DNA from: Bacteroidota bacterium
Lineage (GTDB): Bacteria > Bacteroidota > Bacteroidia > AKYH767-A > 2013-40CM-41-45
Assembly (NCBI GenBank): GCA_016720655.1
Contig: JADKKE010000010.1
Location: 124,001 to 188,000, forward strand
Direction of reading: 5' to 3'
Length of the DNA: 64,000 bases
A model generated the notes under the pieces. It worked only from the letters and a program-made list of their open reading frames with translations, was not told the DNA's origin and ran no database searches. The first letter of the stretch is position 1, and every line of letters starts with the position of its first letter. The position numbers and the translations under genes were made by a program. Below, in pieces: positions 17,402-27,796 of this stretch.

Positions 17402-18304
17402 ATGAAAAAACATCTACTAAAAATGCGTGCTGCCTGCCTGCCAGTAAGCATATCTTTCATCGTTACAACAATGATGCTTTCTGTAAGTGCAAAAGCACAA
17501 ATTATTTATACCGATGTGATCCCGGATACAACCTTCAACGTCAGCGGCGACACCTGCCAACTCGATCTGGATAACAATGGCCAGGCGGACTACAAGCTCT
17601 GCCAATTCACGTTCCCTTACTACTGTGATGTCTGCTACATAGGAACGCAACAACGTGTTGCGATTTTTCCGATGGCCACAAATGTTATCGCCGATTGGAC
17701 GTGGTTGTCCCAACAATGGCCGCAATGCCTTGAATTTGGACAGGTGATAGACGCTGGTCTGAGTATGAGCGAGACCAATCACACGATAATTTATAGCCAA
17801 CCTGGCGGTGGCTGCGCGCCGTTGATCAATTGCGTTCCTCCTCCCGCAGTAACATGGGCGCTCGCTTGGGTACTCAACCCGGGTCCGCTCTATCTCGGCT
17901 TGCGCTTCGATATTGCAGGAGCGACCCACTATGGTTGGGCCCGGCTCAGCGTCCCGAATGCAGGTGAATTCACCCTAATGGACTACGCCTACAACTCCAT
18001 TCCAAACCAGCCCATCCTTGCCGGTCAAACTAGTACTACAGGAATTAATGAAAATTCATTAGCTTCATCGATAAATCTTTTTCCAAATCCTGCGCTAAAC
18101 CATCTCACCATCATTTTGGGTAGCAGCAATAAAAAAGTTGAAGTAACTATCGCTGACATTACCGGAAATATAATTTATACAAAAACTGAATATGAAACAA
18201 ATAAGATACAGGTGAATACCAATGAATTTTCAGAGGGAGTTTATATTGTTCAAATTCAAGCAGCAGATTTTATTGGAACAAAAAAACTTGTCATAGAAAA
18301 ATAA
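17402..18304 (+). CDS. T9SS-secreted Ca-loop protein, module family member 3
   Basis: The 300-residue product has a signal peptide (ending AKAQ), family opening IIYTDVIPDT and Ca-like loop DLDNNGQAD. It has LYLGLRF...ATHYGWARL, DYAYNSIPNQPILAGQ and a type A sorting domain (NLFPNPALNHLTI ... GTKKLVIEK). The central third (about 17520-17940) is clearly more GC-rich and uses C-ending codons, unlike the two ends. It also encodes eight or more cysteines absent from the paralogues, which suggests a central segment acquired by recombination between conserved ends. The signal peptide contains the ACLPVS patch shared with members 1 and 2. Confidence 0.85.
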   Translation: MKKHLLKMRAACLPVSISFIVTTMMLSVSAKAQIIYTDVIPDTTFNVSGDTCQLDLDNNGQADYKLCQFTFPYYCDVCYIGTQQRVAIFPMATNVIADWTWLSQQWPQCLEFGQVIDAGLSMSETNHTIIYSQPGGGCAPLINCVPPPAVTWALAWVLNPGPLYLGLRFDIAGATHYGWARLSVPNAGEFTLMDYAYNSIPNQPILAGQTSTTGINENSLASSINLFPNPALNHLTIILGSSNKKVEVTIADITGNIIYTKTEYETNKIQVNTNEFSEGVYIVQIQAADFIGTKKLVIEK

Positions 18305-18335
18305 TTTTAAAGTCAAACATTTAAATTTCTATCAA

Positions 18336-19196
18336 ATGAAAAAACATCTACAAAATATACTTTCTGTTCTCATCATTGCAGCAATGATGTTTTCTGTAAG
18401 TGCAAATGCACAAATTATTTATACGGATTTAAATCCCGATACCGTAATTTCGGCTGTCAGTATCCCCAGTACGACAAGTTATAACATTGATTTGAACAAT
18501 GATGGTATCAGTGATTTTAAAATTTCGTGCCGTCGTACTTTTGGTATATGTCCTTTGGATCCAAGTAGTCGCCTTTATACAAATTTTATTTCGGATTCTG
18601 CTCTCAACTCAAATGCTGTAGTTGCGGCTAATAGTACACTTGCGAGTGCTATGAATGTCAATGACAGCATTTATTCAGGACTTAGTTTTTCCCCCTCAGG
18701 ATATTTACGTCGTAATAGTGCTGGGGGTCCTTGCACTGGTACATCTGGAGTGTGGCCAAACTCAATTGACTGTTACTTGGGGTTAAAATTAATTGTTGGA
18801 TCAAATACCTATTACGGATGGGCACGAATGCAAGTAAGTGTAGGAAGTGGAATCCCATCTTGCACGATTAAAGATTACGCTTACAATTCCATTCCCAACC
18901 AACCCATTCTGGCCGGACAAACCATGACCACAGGAATAGTTGAAAATTCTTTTGCTTCAGCCATAAATCTTTTTCCCAATCCTGCCGACAATCATCTCAC
19001 GATCTCTTTTGGTAAGAACAACAAAAAAGCGAAAGTAACCATCACCGACATTACTGGAAATATAGTTCACACAACAACTGCAGATGAAACAAATAAGATA
19101 GAGGTGAATACCAATGAATTTGCAGAGGGAATTTATATTGTTCAAATTCAAGCAGCTGGTTTTGTTAGCACGAAAAAACTGGTCGTGGAAAAATAA
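18336..19196 (+). CDS. T9SS-secreted Ca-loop protein, module family member 4
   Basis: The 286-residue product is encoded 31 nt after member 3, so is probably co-transcribed. It has a signal peptide (ending ANAQ), IIYTDLNPDT, loop DLNNDGISD, YLGLKLIVGSNTYYGWARM and DYAYNSIPNQPILAGQ. It ends with a type A sorting domain (NLFPNPADNHLTI ... STKKLVVEK). Its signal peptide lacks the ACLPV palindrome-encoded segment present in the other three paralogues. The middle regions of the four paralogues differ strongly while the ends are conserved, as in surface proteins under diversifying pressure. Confidence 0.85.
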   Translation: MKKHLQNILSVLIIAAMMFSVSANAQIIYTDLNPDTVISAVSIPSTTSYNIDLNNDGISDFKISCRRTFGICPLDPSSRLYTNFISDSALNSNAVVAANSTLASAMNVNDSIYSGLSFSPSGYLRRNSAGGPCTGTSGVWPNSIDCYLGLKLIVGSNTYYGWARMQVSVGSGIPSCTIKDYAYNSIPNQPILAGQTMTTGIVENSFASAINLFPNPADNHLTISFGKNNKKAKVTITDITGNIVHTTTADETNKIEVNTNEFAEGIYIVQIQAAGFVSTKKLVVEK

Positions 19197-19255
19197 TTTA
19201 CTATGTAGTTGAGCGGGACATCTTCGTACTAAATCGGGTGTTCGAATAACAAAAA

Positions 19256-19490
19256 ACTTATCCCGCTGCGAAGAATTTATAAAATTTCTTTGTCCTTAAA
19301 TTGCGCTATTCATTTGTCTGAACTGTGAATATGTTGATTGATGTAATTTCATGATTGCCGCCAAAATAATATTGGTATTGAAATACTTGATTTATTTTAA
19401 GAGTTGAAAGAAATAGGAATCAAGAATGATTTCTCCAAAATTAACGAAATCACAAAAATCAGATAAATCACTGTTCAGACAAAATTGCCA
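19256..19490. repeat. Dispersed repeat A, copy 3
   Basis: It contains CCGCTGCGAAGAAT, CATTTGTCTGAACTGTGAAT, TGATTTCTCCAAAATTAACG and a closing CACTGTTCAGACAAA, in the same order as at 1599 and 11247. Confidence 0.65.
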
Positions 19491-19574
19491 ACAACGCAAG
19501 ATATAGTGTGCTGCAAATGATTTTCAAAAACATCATCCAATCGAAATTTTAAAAAGGCATCACTCAGCAATCCA

Positions 19575-19650
19575 ACCCCGGGCGCAGCGATCCCGCTCCA
19601 GCGGGAGAGCGGACCACGGGCTGGGCGGGATTGAAAGAAATATCGTATCG
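19575..19650. repeat. GC-rich hairpin repeat, copy 1
   Basis: This is a GC-rich island in AT-rich surroundings: CCCGGGCGCAGCG, then CCCGCTCCAGCGGG (hairpin), AGCGGACCACGGGC, GGGCGGGATTGAAAGAAA. A second copy, with CCCGCTCGAGCGGG, is at 29994-30065. Confidence 0.65.
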
Positions 19651-20165
19651 TTCCAAAATAATATTACGCTTTTTATTTGAACACTACCCACCTCCTATTT
19701 TTTCTAATAAATTTTTCTAAATACTATTGATACTATTTTTGACACAGAGGCGAAGTGAGTAACACACAGTAGCGCGGAGAAGTAATCGCGAATGAAAAGA
19801 TTGTCGAATTCCACTCTCATATCTTAACCATTTCAAACAAATATTCCTGCAATAACGGTTGCAAATTTTTAAACTACAATTAGAAGTACGCAAATACATT
19901 AAGCAATTTAAAGTTTATTTAAATCAAACAGCCGGTATACAACAGATGAATAATCGTCGAAGCGGATAATGTAGTTGTCCTTGTAAAATGCGTGTTTCAG
20001 TGATGGAAGTGAGGCCTTTAAATTTGCTATAAAATGGATCAGCGGGATTAGATAAATATTGCATTTTAAGCATTCACTAGGCCTTTAAAGTGAAATAAAA
20101 AAATGTTATCTTGACCACTCTTACTACACATTTGTAATTCTTAACCATTTTTAAAAAAATTAAAT
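19651..20165. other. Intergenic region with a decayed repeat
   Basis: No gene was recognised. Positions 19741-19815 (ACACAGAGGCGAAGTGAG ... AGTAATCGCGAATGAAAAG) resemble the left half of the long inverted repeat at 21692-21815. The last 70 bases presumably carry the promoter of the next gene, but no clean -7 box is seen. Confidence 0.4.
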
Positions 20166-21422
20166 ATGAAGAAAACAATTACAATTTTAGCATTAGCGTT
20201 TACTACTTTAAATGCTTTTTCACAAATTCCTTCCTGGATTCCTAATCCGGGAGTAGTTGGAACATTACAGGCTTATTATGGCTTTGATGGCAACACTAAC
20301 GATATGACAACTAACGCGTTACATCTTCTCAATTCCGGAGCCGTACTTACCACAGACCGCTTTGGTGATGCAAACAGCGCCTACAATTTTAATGGATCGA
20401 CTGATTACATGACCCGTTTCAACTTTCCTGCGAGCACTGTGGGATTGTTTGCTATTTCAGTATGGATAAAAAGAGATGCAACTTTCCCTAACACTGGTAT
20501 AGCTGTGCAAAAAGGACAATATACTTCTGTTAACAACATTTCGACCGGCGCCCTGTTAATAGGAAACGCTAATATGGAAAGCAGAATGTACATCGGAGGT
20601 TCGCCGGTTCAGGCAACATCATCGAATGTCGGTTTTAATTCCAACTGGAATCATGTCGTATTAGACTATGATGGCGTGAATCTTTATTGCTTTATTAACG
20701 GAGTAGCCAATGGTGTAATAGCCTCACTCAGCCCAAACAATACTATTTCCGATTTATCGATTGGTACCTGGAAATTAGATGGAGTGAATTCCTATTTCTT
20801 TGATGGAAAAATTGACGATGTAGCCATTTACAGTGGACCTCTCACCACTTGCGAAGTAAGAGATATGTACAATTCCTGTACACTTACTCAGCCAGCTTCT
20901 CATAGTGCTGTGGATGGAACTACCACTCAATTTGTGGTTACCAATGATTGTTTTGATTCTTCCAGCCTTACTTACCAATGGCAGTTACATACCGGAACTG
21001 CTTATGCAAATCTTATAAATACCGGTCAATTCAGTGGGGTAACAACCAATACGCTGACGATATCTAATGTTTCTCCGGCTAATAATAACACGCTTTACAG
21101 ATGCATCATCGACAATGGAGCCGGATGCACAAAAGCTACTACCGGGGCAACATTAACCGTTTCCAATGTAGGAATTGAAGAGGCAGAAGAATCAAATGCA
21201 TTCGGCTTTAGTCCAAACCCTGCACAAAACAGTGTTGCAATTACAGTTTTACCTGATTTACTCAATGAGCAATACTCAATTTTTAATGTTGTTGGTGCTA
21301 ATGTAATGGATGGTAAGTTCACGGATTTAACTTCCACTATTGATTTATCAGAACTTCCAAATGGTGTATACACCGTTCAAGTTGCAGAGAAATACAACAA
21401 ACGACTCGTGGTGAATAAGTAA
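20166..21422 (+). CDS. T9SS-secreted LamG/concanavalin-like protein
   Basis: The 418-residue product has a short signal peptide (ending NAFSQ). A LamG-type jelly-roll domain (about 35-230) includes YNFNGSTDYMTRF, FAISVWIKRD, NWNHVVLDYDG and KIDDVAIYSGPLT. An Ig-like segment (LTYQWQLHTG ... LYRCIIDNGAGC) and a sorting domain (SPNPAQNSVAI ... YNKRLVVNK) follow. LamG domains bind carbohydrates or proteins; a surface adhesive role is inferred. It is a single gene with its own terminator. Confidence 0.88.
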   Translation: MKKTITILALAFTTLNAFSQIPSWIPNPGVVGTLQAYYGFDGNTNDMTTNALHLLNSGAVLTTDRFGDANSAYNFNGSTDYMTRFNFPASTVGLFAISVWIKRDATFPNTGIAVQKGQYTSVNNISTGALLIGNANMESRMYIGGSPVQATSSNVGFNSNWNHVVLDYDGVNLYCFINGVANGVIASLSPNNTISDLSIGTWKLDGVNSYFFDGKIDDVAIYSGPLTTCEVRDMYNSCTLTQPASHSAVDGTTTQFVVTNDCFDSSSLTYQWQLHTGTAYANLINTGQFSGVTTNTLTISNVSPANNNTLYRCIIDNGAGCTKATTGATLTVSNVGIEEAEESNAFGFSPNPAQNSVAITVLPDLLNEQYSIFNVVGANVMDGKFTDLTSTIDLSELPNGVYTVQVAEKYNKRLVVNK

Positions 21423-21449
21423 AAAAAAAGAGTTTCATATAAAGTGCGC

Positions 21450-21485
21450 AGCCTGTTTGAATCACTCAGACAGGCTGTTTTTTTT
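21450..21485 (+). terminator. Rho-independent terminator
   Basis: Stem AGCCTGT/ACAGGCT, extended by TGA/TCA, is followed by T8. It lies 27 nt after the LamG gene stop. Confidence 0.85.
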
Positions 21486-21567
21486 GCTCCCTCATAAGCC
21501 TTTATTGGTATTTCAATTCGTCATTGTTAAAAATGTTATTACGACGTTTGTGAATTATAAAATAATT

Positions 21568-21633
21568 TTTGAAGTATACTGAAACGTTGAGTGATTCAAG
21601 GTGGATTAAAATCACACGGCTAAAGGACAAGGT
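21568..21633 (+). repeat. Dispersed 60-bp repeat, copy 1
   Basis: GAAGTATACTGAAACGTTG, then AGTGATTCAAGGTGGATTAA and AATCACACGGCTAAAGGACA, recur almost unchanged at 27797-27856. Confidence 0.75.
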
Positions 21634-21691
21634 ATGGATATCCGTCGAAGCGGGTTGGAATTGGCGTTCTATTTTGCCTGACAATATTTTT

Positions 21692-21815
21692 AACACAAAG
21701 GGACACGGAGTTCCACACAGAGTATCACGGAGAGGTAATCGCGATTGAAAAGATCGTTGAATGCTATTCCCCTTCTGTGTTCCTCTGTGTGGAACTCCAT
21801 GCTCCTATGTGTTTA
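21692..21815. repeat. Long inverted repeat
   Basis: GGAGTTCCACACAGAG (21707-21722) pairs perfectly with CTCTGTGTGGAACTCC (21783-21798), and AACACA/TGTGTT extend the outer stem. Decayed relatives are at 19741 and 24446. This ACACAGAG-type intergenic hairpin is common in Bacteroidota. Confidence 0.75.
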
Positions 21816-22123
21816 AAAAAGCAAGCTCCCACAAATCTCGCTACTCAGCACTCGTATTTTAAAATTTCATTAACATAAAATGTGTTAAACTTAGCATGAA
21901 TGCGATCATGATTATCATTCCGTATGCAAGTGCGTATATATTTGTAATGAAGGAAGAAAATTATTCGCGCGTGTTGATCGACTAATGCATTGCAATTACA
22001 ATATCCTTGTTCGCAGAAAAAATAATATTTAATAAAATGTTTCAGCGAATTCTGAACACAAGGGAATAAAAATAAATCACACACTTCATTCGGAATATTT
22101 ATGCAGTATAAAAAAGAAATCAC
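21816..22123. other. Intergenic region upstream of phoD, nothing recognised
   Basis: AT-rich sequence with no credible gene. Putative coding frames on the minus strand show no protein-like composition. Confidence 0.4.
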
Positions 22124-24175
22124 ATGCACTTAAACCGCCGCGAGTTCCTACATGCTTCTCTCTTCCTTGGCTTTGCCATAGCGACAAAAAAAGGTTGGTC
22201 AAACAAAGTTCCACTTTCCGCCACAGAACGCCGTGACCTCTTTCCACAAGGTGTAGCATCCGGTGACCCGACATTCAACAGTGTAATCTTGTGGACAAGA
22301 CGTCCGCCTGTAAAGGACAGCGTAGCTAAAAACCTGACCGTTGAAATTTCAAGGACTCCTGACTTCAAAAAAATTCTTGCAGGCGGTACTGCAAATATTA
22401 GTGCTGATTCAGATTGGACATGTCGTTTTTTGACTACAGATCTGAAACCCAATCGTGAGTATTGGTATCGTTTCATTGATGAGCATGGTTTCGCAAGCCG
22501 GATCGGTCGTACGATGACTGCACCCGAAGAAAATTCGGATGCTCCCGTTCGTTTTACTTTTGTGTCTTGTCAATGTCCAAACGAAGGTGCAATGAATGCT
22601 TATCGAAAGATGATCTTTGAAGATGAGGCACGTTCCAGGGATCAACAATTAAATTTTGTATTACACCTTGGCGATTTTATTTACGAGGTCACGTGGTATG
22701 CGGAAGACAATCCAAACGGAAACCGTGGCCGTCGGATCCGGAATCTGTATAAGTTCCCGCAAGGACGAAAGGTTAGCAATTTTCATCTGCCAGTAACACT
22801 GGAGGATTATCGTACACTCTATCGCGCTTATCTTGAGGATCCGGATTTGCAGGATGCGCGGGCCCGTTGGCCATTTGTCTGTGTTTGGGATAATCACGAA
22901 TTCGCCTGGGCAGGTTATCAAAGTCAGTATGTCGCAGGAGGCGGTTACAACGCCCCTGCACAAAACCAGAAGATCTATGCGAACCAGGCATGGTGGGAGT
23001 TCATCCCTGCGATGGTGCAACAACCCGGCAATCCCAAACTCGAACAGTTCGTTTCTCCTAAAGTGGTGGATACACCTATGGAGGAGTTTAACGACGACGG
23101 ACTTTCAGAAGAGCCCAATAACCTGCTCGCGATAAACAGTCTGAAGATTCAGCGGGTACTGCGTTGGGGAAAGAATGTGGATCTGTTGTTGACCGATAAC
23201 TGGTCATTCCGTTCTCCCGATATGTCGACGGATGATTTTGAAGTTCCGGAGTATCCGAGGGTCTCACCACAGATCCCACTTGAAATCATGAATTATGGTA
23301 AGCATTACAACAACGACAATCCGCCGGATACAATTCGTTTCAACGGCAAGGACATTCCGAATCCGACAAAAGAAGTTTTTGCGCAGACTTTCCTTGGTAC
23401 CGAGCAAAGACGCTGGTTCATCGAACAGCTCGGAGCTTCTACTGCGCGCTGGAAAATATGGGGACACACATTTGGCACTATGGAACTGCGGAGCGATTAT
23501 CAGAATTTGCCCGGCGAATTGGGAAGCAAGTGGCCGAAAGATGCGGGCTATGCGGTAATGGACAATCGATTTCTTCGGGATAAAGACATCATATTTGATT
23601 TCATACGAGATCAGAAAATTACAGGTTTTTGTGTTGTTGGCGGCGACCGCCATGCATTTCATGCAGGTTTAGCTTCTAAGGCGCTGCCGCCGAAGAAATT
23701 CGAACCACTGGGTGTGGAATTCATCACAGGTTCCATATCACAGCAGACACTTCGCGAAGTACTGGAAGTAACCATGAAAAAAGAAAACCCGAAACGTGTG
23801 CTCCACCTGATTGATCAAGCCGATGGCAAGATGATTCCTTCTATGAATGTTACTCCTTTGCATGGAGTGCAATCGACATTAAAGTTAAAAGAGACCGGAG
23901 ATATGGAGCAAGCACGTGCGGTGCGCAATCCGGATGTGGCGCCACATTTGTCATTTGTCGATTTTGGTGGCCACGGCTATGGTCTGGTAACTGCCACCAC
24001 TGATCAACTATCGACTGAATTTGTATGCATACCGATACCCTTTGAACGCAGTGAGCTTCCGGATGGTGGTCCGTTGAACTATCGTGTTGTACATCGCACA
24101 CGCTTATGGAAAGCAGGAGAAGCTCCTAAACTCGAGCAGGAAATTCTTGAAGGGGATGCGAGGTATTGTATTTGA
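22124..24175 (+). CDS. phoD: PhoD-type alkaline phosphatase/phosphodiesterase
   Basis: The 683-residue product starts with a twin-arginine signal (NRREFLHASLFLGFAIA). An N-terminal Ig-like PhoD_N domain (FPQGVASGDPTFNSVILWTR) precedes the metallophosphatase domain with FTFVSCQC, LHLGDFIYEV and VWDNHEFAWAG. Histidine-rich metal-site motifs (WGHTFG; VVGGDRHAFHAG) are also present. PhoD enzymes hydrolyse phosphodiesters and monoesters using Fe and Ca outside the cytoplasm. The length is somewhat above the usual 500-600 residues. Codon use is more C/G-ending than in the neighbours, compatible with a different history. No Pho box was looked for successfully. Confidence 0.92.
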   Translation: MHLNRREFLHASLFLGFAIATKKGWSNKVPLSATERRDLFPQGVASGDPTFNSVILWTRRPPVKDSVAKNLTVEISRTPDFKKILAGGTANISADSDWTCRFLTTDLKPNREYWYRFIDEHGFASRIGRTMTAPEENSDAPVRFTFVSCQCPNEGAMNAYRKMIFEDEARSRDQQLNFVLHLGDFIYEVTWYAEDNPNGNRGRRIRNLYKFPQGRKVSNFHLPVTLEDYRTLYRAYLEDPDLQDARARWPFVCVWDNHEFAWAGYQSQYVAGGGYNAPAQNQKIYANQAWWEFIPAMVQQPGNPKLEQFVSPKVVDTPMEEFNDDGLSEEPNNLLAINSLKIQRVLRWGKNVDLLLTDNWSFRSPDMSTDDFEVPEYPRVSPQIPLEIMNYGKHYNNDNPPDTIRFNGKDIPNPTKEVFAQTFLGTEQRRWFIEQLGASTARWKIWGHTFGTMELRSDYQNLPGELGSKWPKDAGYAVMDNRFLRDKDIIFDFIRDQKITGFCVVGGDRHAFHAGLASKALPPKKFEPLGVEFITGSISQQTLREVLEVTMKKENPKRVLHLIDQADGKMIPSMNVTPLHGVQSTLKLKETGDMEQARAVRNPDVAPHLSFVDFGGHGYGLVTATTDQLSTEFVCIPIPFERSELPDGGPLNYRVVHRTRLWKAGEAPKLEQEILEGDARYCI

Positions 24176-24235
24176 GAATTGATTGCTGATTGTAGATTGC
24201 TGATTGGAGATTGGGGTGAACTGAATTTTCATCGT

Positions 24236-24365
24236 CGTTCATTTGTCTGAACTGTGATTAGGATGATTTATATGATTTCATGATTGCATCCATAATATTA
24301 TGTGGAAGGATGAAATCCGATTTAAATATTTAAGATTTCGCGATAAAATTTAATCTCAATTGAAC
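24236..24365. repeat. Dispersed repeat A, copy 4 (shortened)
   Basis: CATTTGTCTGAACTGTGATT, GATTTATATGATTTCATGA and the A' segment AAAATTTAATCTCAATTGAA are fused with the middle missing. A short GATTGCTGATTG direct repeat precedes it (24180-24215). Confidence 0.65.
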
Positions 24366-24686
24366 TATTGCAACTCCTTCAAAAAAAACTTTGGGCCTGT
24401 TGTTTTGATTCTAACGAAATAAATTTTTCTTCAGAGCTATTTTAACACAGCGGAGCACAGGAGTACTCACAGGTTTCATAGAGGTACTTTTGGAATTTAA
24501 GAGATATTGAAAGCTATTCTCCTACTTCATATGTGTTCCTCTCTGACCTTCTGTAATAAATAAAATTTAAGTTTTTTGGCTAATCATTGTTTACTAAGGG
24601 TGAGTTCTGCAGAAATGATTGCGAAAAAAAACAGCAGTTTGACTGACAATAGGTACATTCGTTAGTCAGATTCTCAAGTTTCAACT
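24366..24686. other. Intergenic region with a decayed hairpin repeat
   Basis: Positions 24446-24550 (AACACAGCGGAGCACAGGAG ... TATGTGTTCCTCTCTGACC) are a weak relative of the 21692 inverted repeat. Nothing else was recognised. Confidence 0.4.
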
Positions 24687-26105
24687 ATGAATTATTTTTT
24701 ACGAAAAATACTTTGCGCGATTTCGCTTTTACTCCTGCAATTTTCATCTGCATCATCTGCTCAACAAACTACCTTGTCCCAACTGTCTCTGGAAAATGTG
24801 AATACTTATTCATATGGATTTAACGATACTCTTTTTTATAAAATGGATTCAACTGGGAGCACAATTTGGTCTTGGAATTTCTCGGAGCCTTTTGTTGTTA
24901 ATCCTGATTATCACCGCATCTATGGCTATACACTATCCGCAGACAGAATAATTGTGTTGGGATTACAAGGGAATCCGTATGGAACGCCTGGCGATTATTT
25001 TTTAGCAACATTTGTGTTAGACACTCTCGGAAACCTGCTTGATTCACATGTGCTATGGTTGTACAACACCGGTGTACGACAAGTTACACTTTTTGCCAAT
25101 GCGGAAAAGGGAGCCTGGATCATCTGTTCTTTTGGCAACACCTATGATACGACCCATTGTTGTTTGTTAAAGACAGATAGCCTTGGCCTGATAGATCCGG
25201 CATTCTTAAGTCCTTCTTTTGTTTTGCCCGGTTATGGCAATTTTAATTATTGCTCCAGTATGCCCGATTCAGGATATATCCTGATATTTTCTTCTGTAAA
25301 TATGAATATGAATGAAAGTTCCACATTGCTTTCACGTATATCAAAAGACGGTTCCTTGCTTTGGACAAAAACTATACTTGATATTGATACGACGGTTGAT
25401 CAGATTATTTATAAAACTGTGTCCGCATGCGATTCCATGGGCAATATTTATTTACTCACCTCCTGTGATTCTGTGACACCAACAGGATATCAACATAGGT
25501 TTTTTGCTTCCATACTTGACACATCTGGAAATTTGATCACCGAACACAAATGGATCTCATTCCCGCCTGACATCGCATATTTTACCCAAATGTATTTTCT
25601 CGGAAATCAGTTGCAAACTAAGCTATGGCTTAGTCCGGGCTATGTATATTACACTATGGATTTCGATTCTTCTTTCAACAACACTTGCATGGGGCCAACT
25701 GTTCCCGGTGATTTTATATTTCAAGATACGCAGTTGGGTACGTTTTCGATGAACCGGATCCCGGTGAACCTGAGTCAGAATCCCGTTCCATATACTGGGC
25801 CTTTGCAATTTACGGTTCAACAACCGAATGGAGATTATTGTGCATTGTTAAACAACATTTGATGAACCATTACCGGAAGAGACTTTAGAAGTCTGGCCGA
25901 ATCCTGCCAGCGAAATAATATTTGTGAAAGGAAATAAACTGAACGAGGAATTAAAACTGTGCAACTCTTTGCGATGGATGGGAAATCTGTAAGCGTTCCC
26001 TGCGGGAATTTTGGAGATGTATGGAAACTGGATGTGTCTCATCTTAGCAAGGGGCTTTATTTGCTGAAAGCAAAATCAAGGAAGGAAGTTTTTATAATCG
26101 CTTAA
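24687..26105 (+). CDS. T9SS-secreted protein with two frameshifts
   Basis: The signal peptide (ending SSAQQ) and about 360 residues of repeated DxxGN beta-type sequence (LDTLGNLLDS, LKTDSLGLID, RISKDGSLLW) run to 25862. There the frame shifts: FDEPLPEETLEVWPNPASE follows in another frame. After a second shift near 25960 the sequence continues VQLFAMDGKSVSV ... HLSKGLYLLKAKS ... FIIA to a stop at 26103-26105. The two shifts cancel out, so the original is probably one intact protein of 472 residues with a normal sorting domain. The DxxGN series suggests a beta-propeller; the function is unknown. Confidence 0.7.
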
Positions 26106-26268
26106 TGATTGTTCATCATTGAAAAAGTATCCACACCGAATGTGTATCTTCGGAATTGTGGATGTATTTTGTCAGTAAAATTGCAGGATGAAAAAATTTG
26201 AATATTAAAATATAGTTTTCTAAAAATGCTCAGACATGTTTAAGCTTATTCCAGTTGTACATCTCCCG

Positions 26269-27724
26269 ATGAAGAAACTACTATTTTTATATTGTTTGTT
26301 TGCATGTACTTTACCTTCCTTCGGACAAGGGTATCAGTTGATGTATTCTAACAGAATTGCATTGTACACCGATGGACAAGGAAACCTCAGTGTCTACAAA
26401 CCTGATTTTGTTCTGGCGCTTGGCAGCGATACTGTCTTGAAGAATTATTCGCATCTGGATGATTCAACCCTGAATCCGCCTGTAATGAACGGGTACTACT
26501 GTGCCACACGTATTGATTGCTTCGGATCCCAGATCTATGTGAAAAACGGACCCGTTAGTTATATTCTCACTGGCAGGAGCGATTCACTGGCCTTGCAAAC
26601 AATTTCTCAGACGGGCGATCAATGGATCCTGGCGACCTTCTCGAATGGAAATCATATCCGGGCGGAAGTTGTGGCGAATACCCCGGATACTGTTTTTGGA
26701 TTTGCCGATACTTTGAAATATATATCTCTCCAAATGGAAGACAGTTTGAATAATCAGCTATCACATCCTGTTAATTCTCTTTACTTTGAAATCAGCGAAC
26801 AATTTGGGTTGTATAGTTTTCCAAACCTTCGAAATTTTCCAGACATCAACCGGATGTACGATCTCGTCGGTATAGACAGCTCTGCAGGCTGGCCGCAGTC
26901 GACCTAGGCCTGAAACTATTTACAACTATGATGTAGGTGATATTTTTCACTTCAGGCACAACTGGTTTACGCTAAATTATGGCCATTGGGATTACACAAA
27001 GCGAACCGTCTTGTCGAAGGTTGTTCTGCCATCAGGTGTTGAATACACCTTTTTTGATTCCAGTCTGTTTATCACCGATGGATGGATGGCCTATTCCGAA
27101 ATATTTGATACGGCAACTGTCAGCACGACCATTGGTTTTAATACATGGGATTGTTCGCAAGTCTTTAATTCACTACCCTATCTTATAGGTGGTAATACAT
27201 ATCAAAACTGGTTCACCTATTCGTGTGGAAATCGCACAGCAGTTAGTTTTCAGAATTGCGCGCAATGGAGTGGTGGGAATTGTGTAAACCTAAGCATAGG
27301 TAGTTGTGGCGGCTGCATTCATTTCAATGCAACCTTTGCTGAAGGACTGGGTGAAATCAGTCATTATAATTTTGACTCACAGTTTACACATCCTGATTAT
27401 TTCGATTTGATGTATTACAAAAAGCATAACGATTCCTGTGGAACGCCTTTCGACTATGCTATTTTGTTTGATGCCCTACCGGAATATTCTTCCGTTGCGA
27501 TCAGACCTTTTCCCAACCCCTTTTCTTCCCATCTTCGTTTGTCCTTGCCCGAAGCTACATATGGAAATTTGTCACTTCTTGACTGTTTCGGGAAAGAGGT
27601 GATGAAGCTACACTTTCAGGGAGCAGAGATTGATTTGCCAACGCAGCAAATCCCGGGCGGTTTGTATTTGCTTCGTATCGAATGCCAGGGCAGGATGAGA
27701 TATTGGAAGGTTGTGAAGGAATAA
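26269..27724 (+). CDS. T9SS-secreted protein with one frameshift
   Basis: An ATG at 26269 opens a signal peptide (KKLLFLYCLFACTLPSFGQG). The frame reads to 26907 (SSAGWPQST, stop). From about 26908 the next frame continues without a start (RPETIYNYDVGDIFHF, WDYTKRTVLSKVVLPSG) to a sorting domain (IRPFPNPFSSHLRLS ... GLYLLRIECQGRMRYWKVVKE) ending at 27724. One base inserted, or two lost, near 26900 explains the break. The corrected length is about 485 residues. No catalytic domain was recognised. Confidence 0.7.
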
Positions 27725-27796
27725 GGCAAGAGACCAGAGGTACACTGATCTCGCATTTCCCAGGCTGTATTGGATACATGTATTAAATGAATTTAG

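Noticed and set aside
17417..17929. 170-codon minus-strand frame
   Set aside because: It is antisense to the GC-rich centre of the secreted protein at 17402, has no recognisable domain, and the plus-strand gene has both conserved ends.
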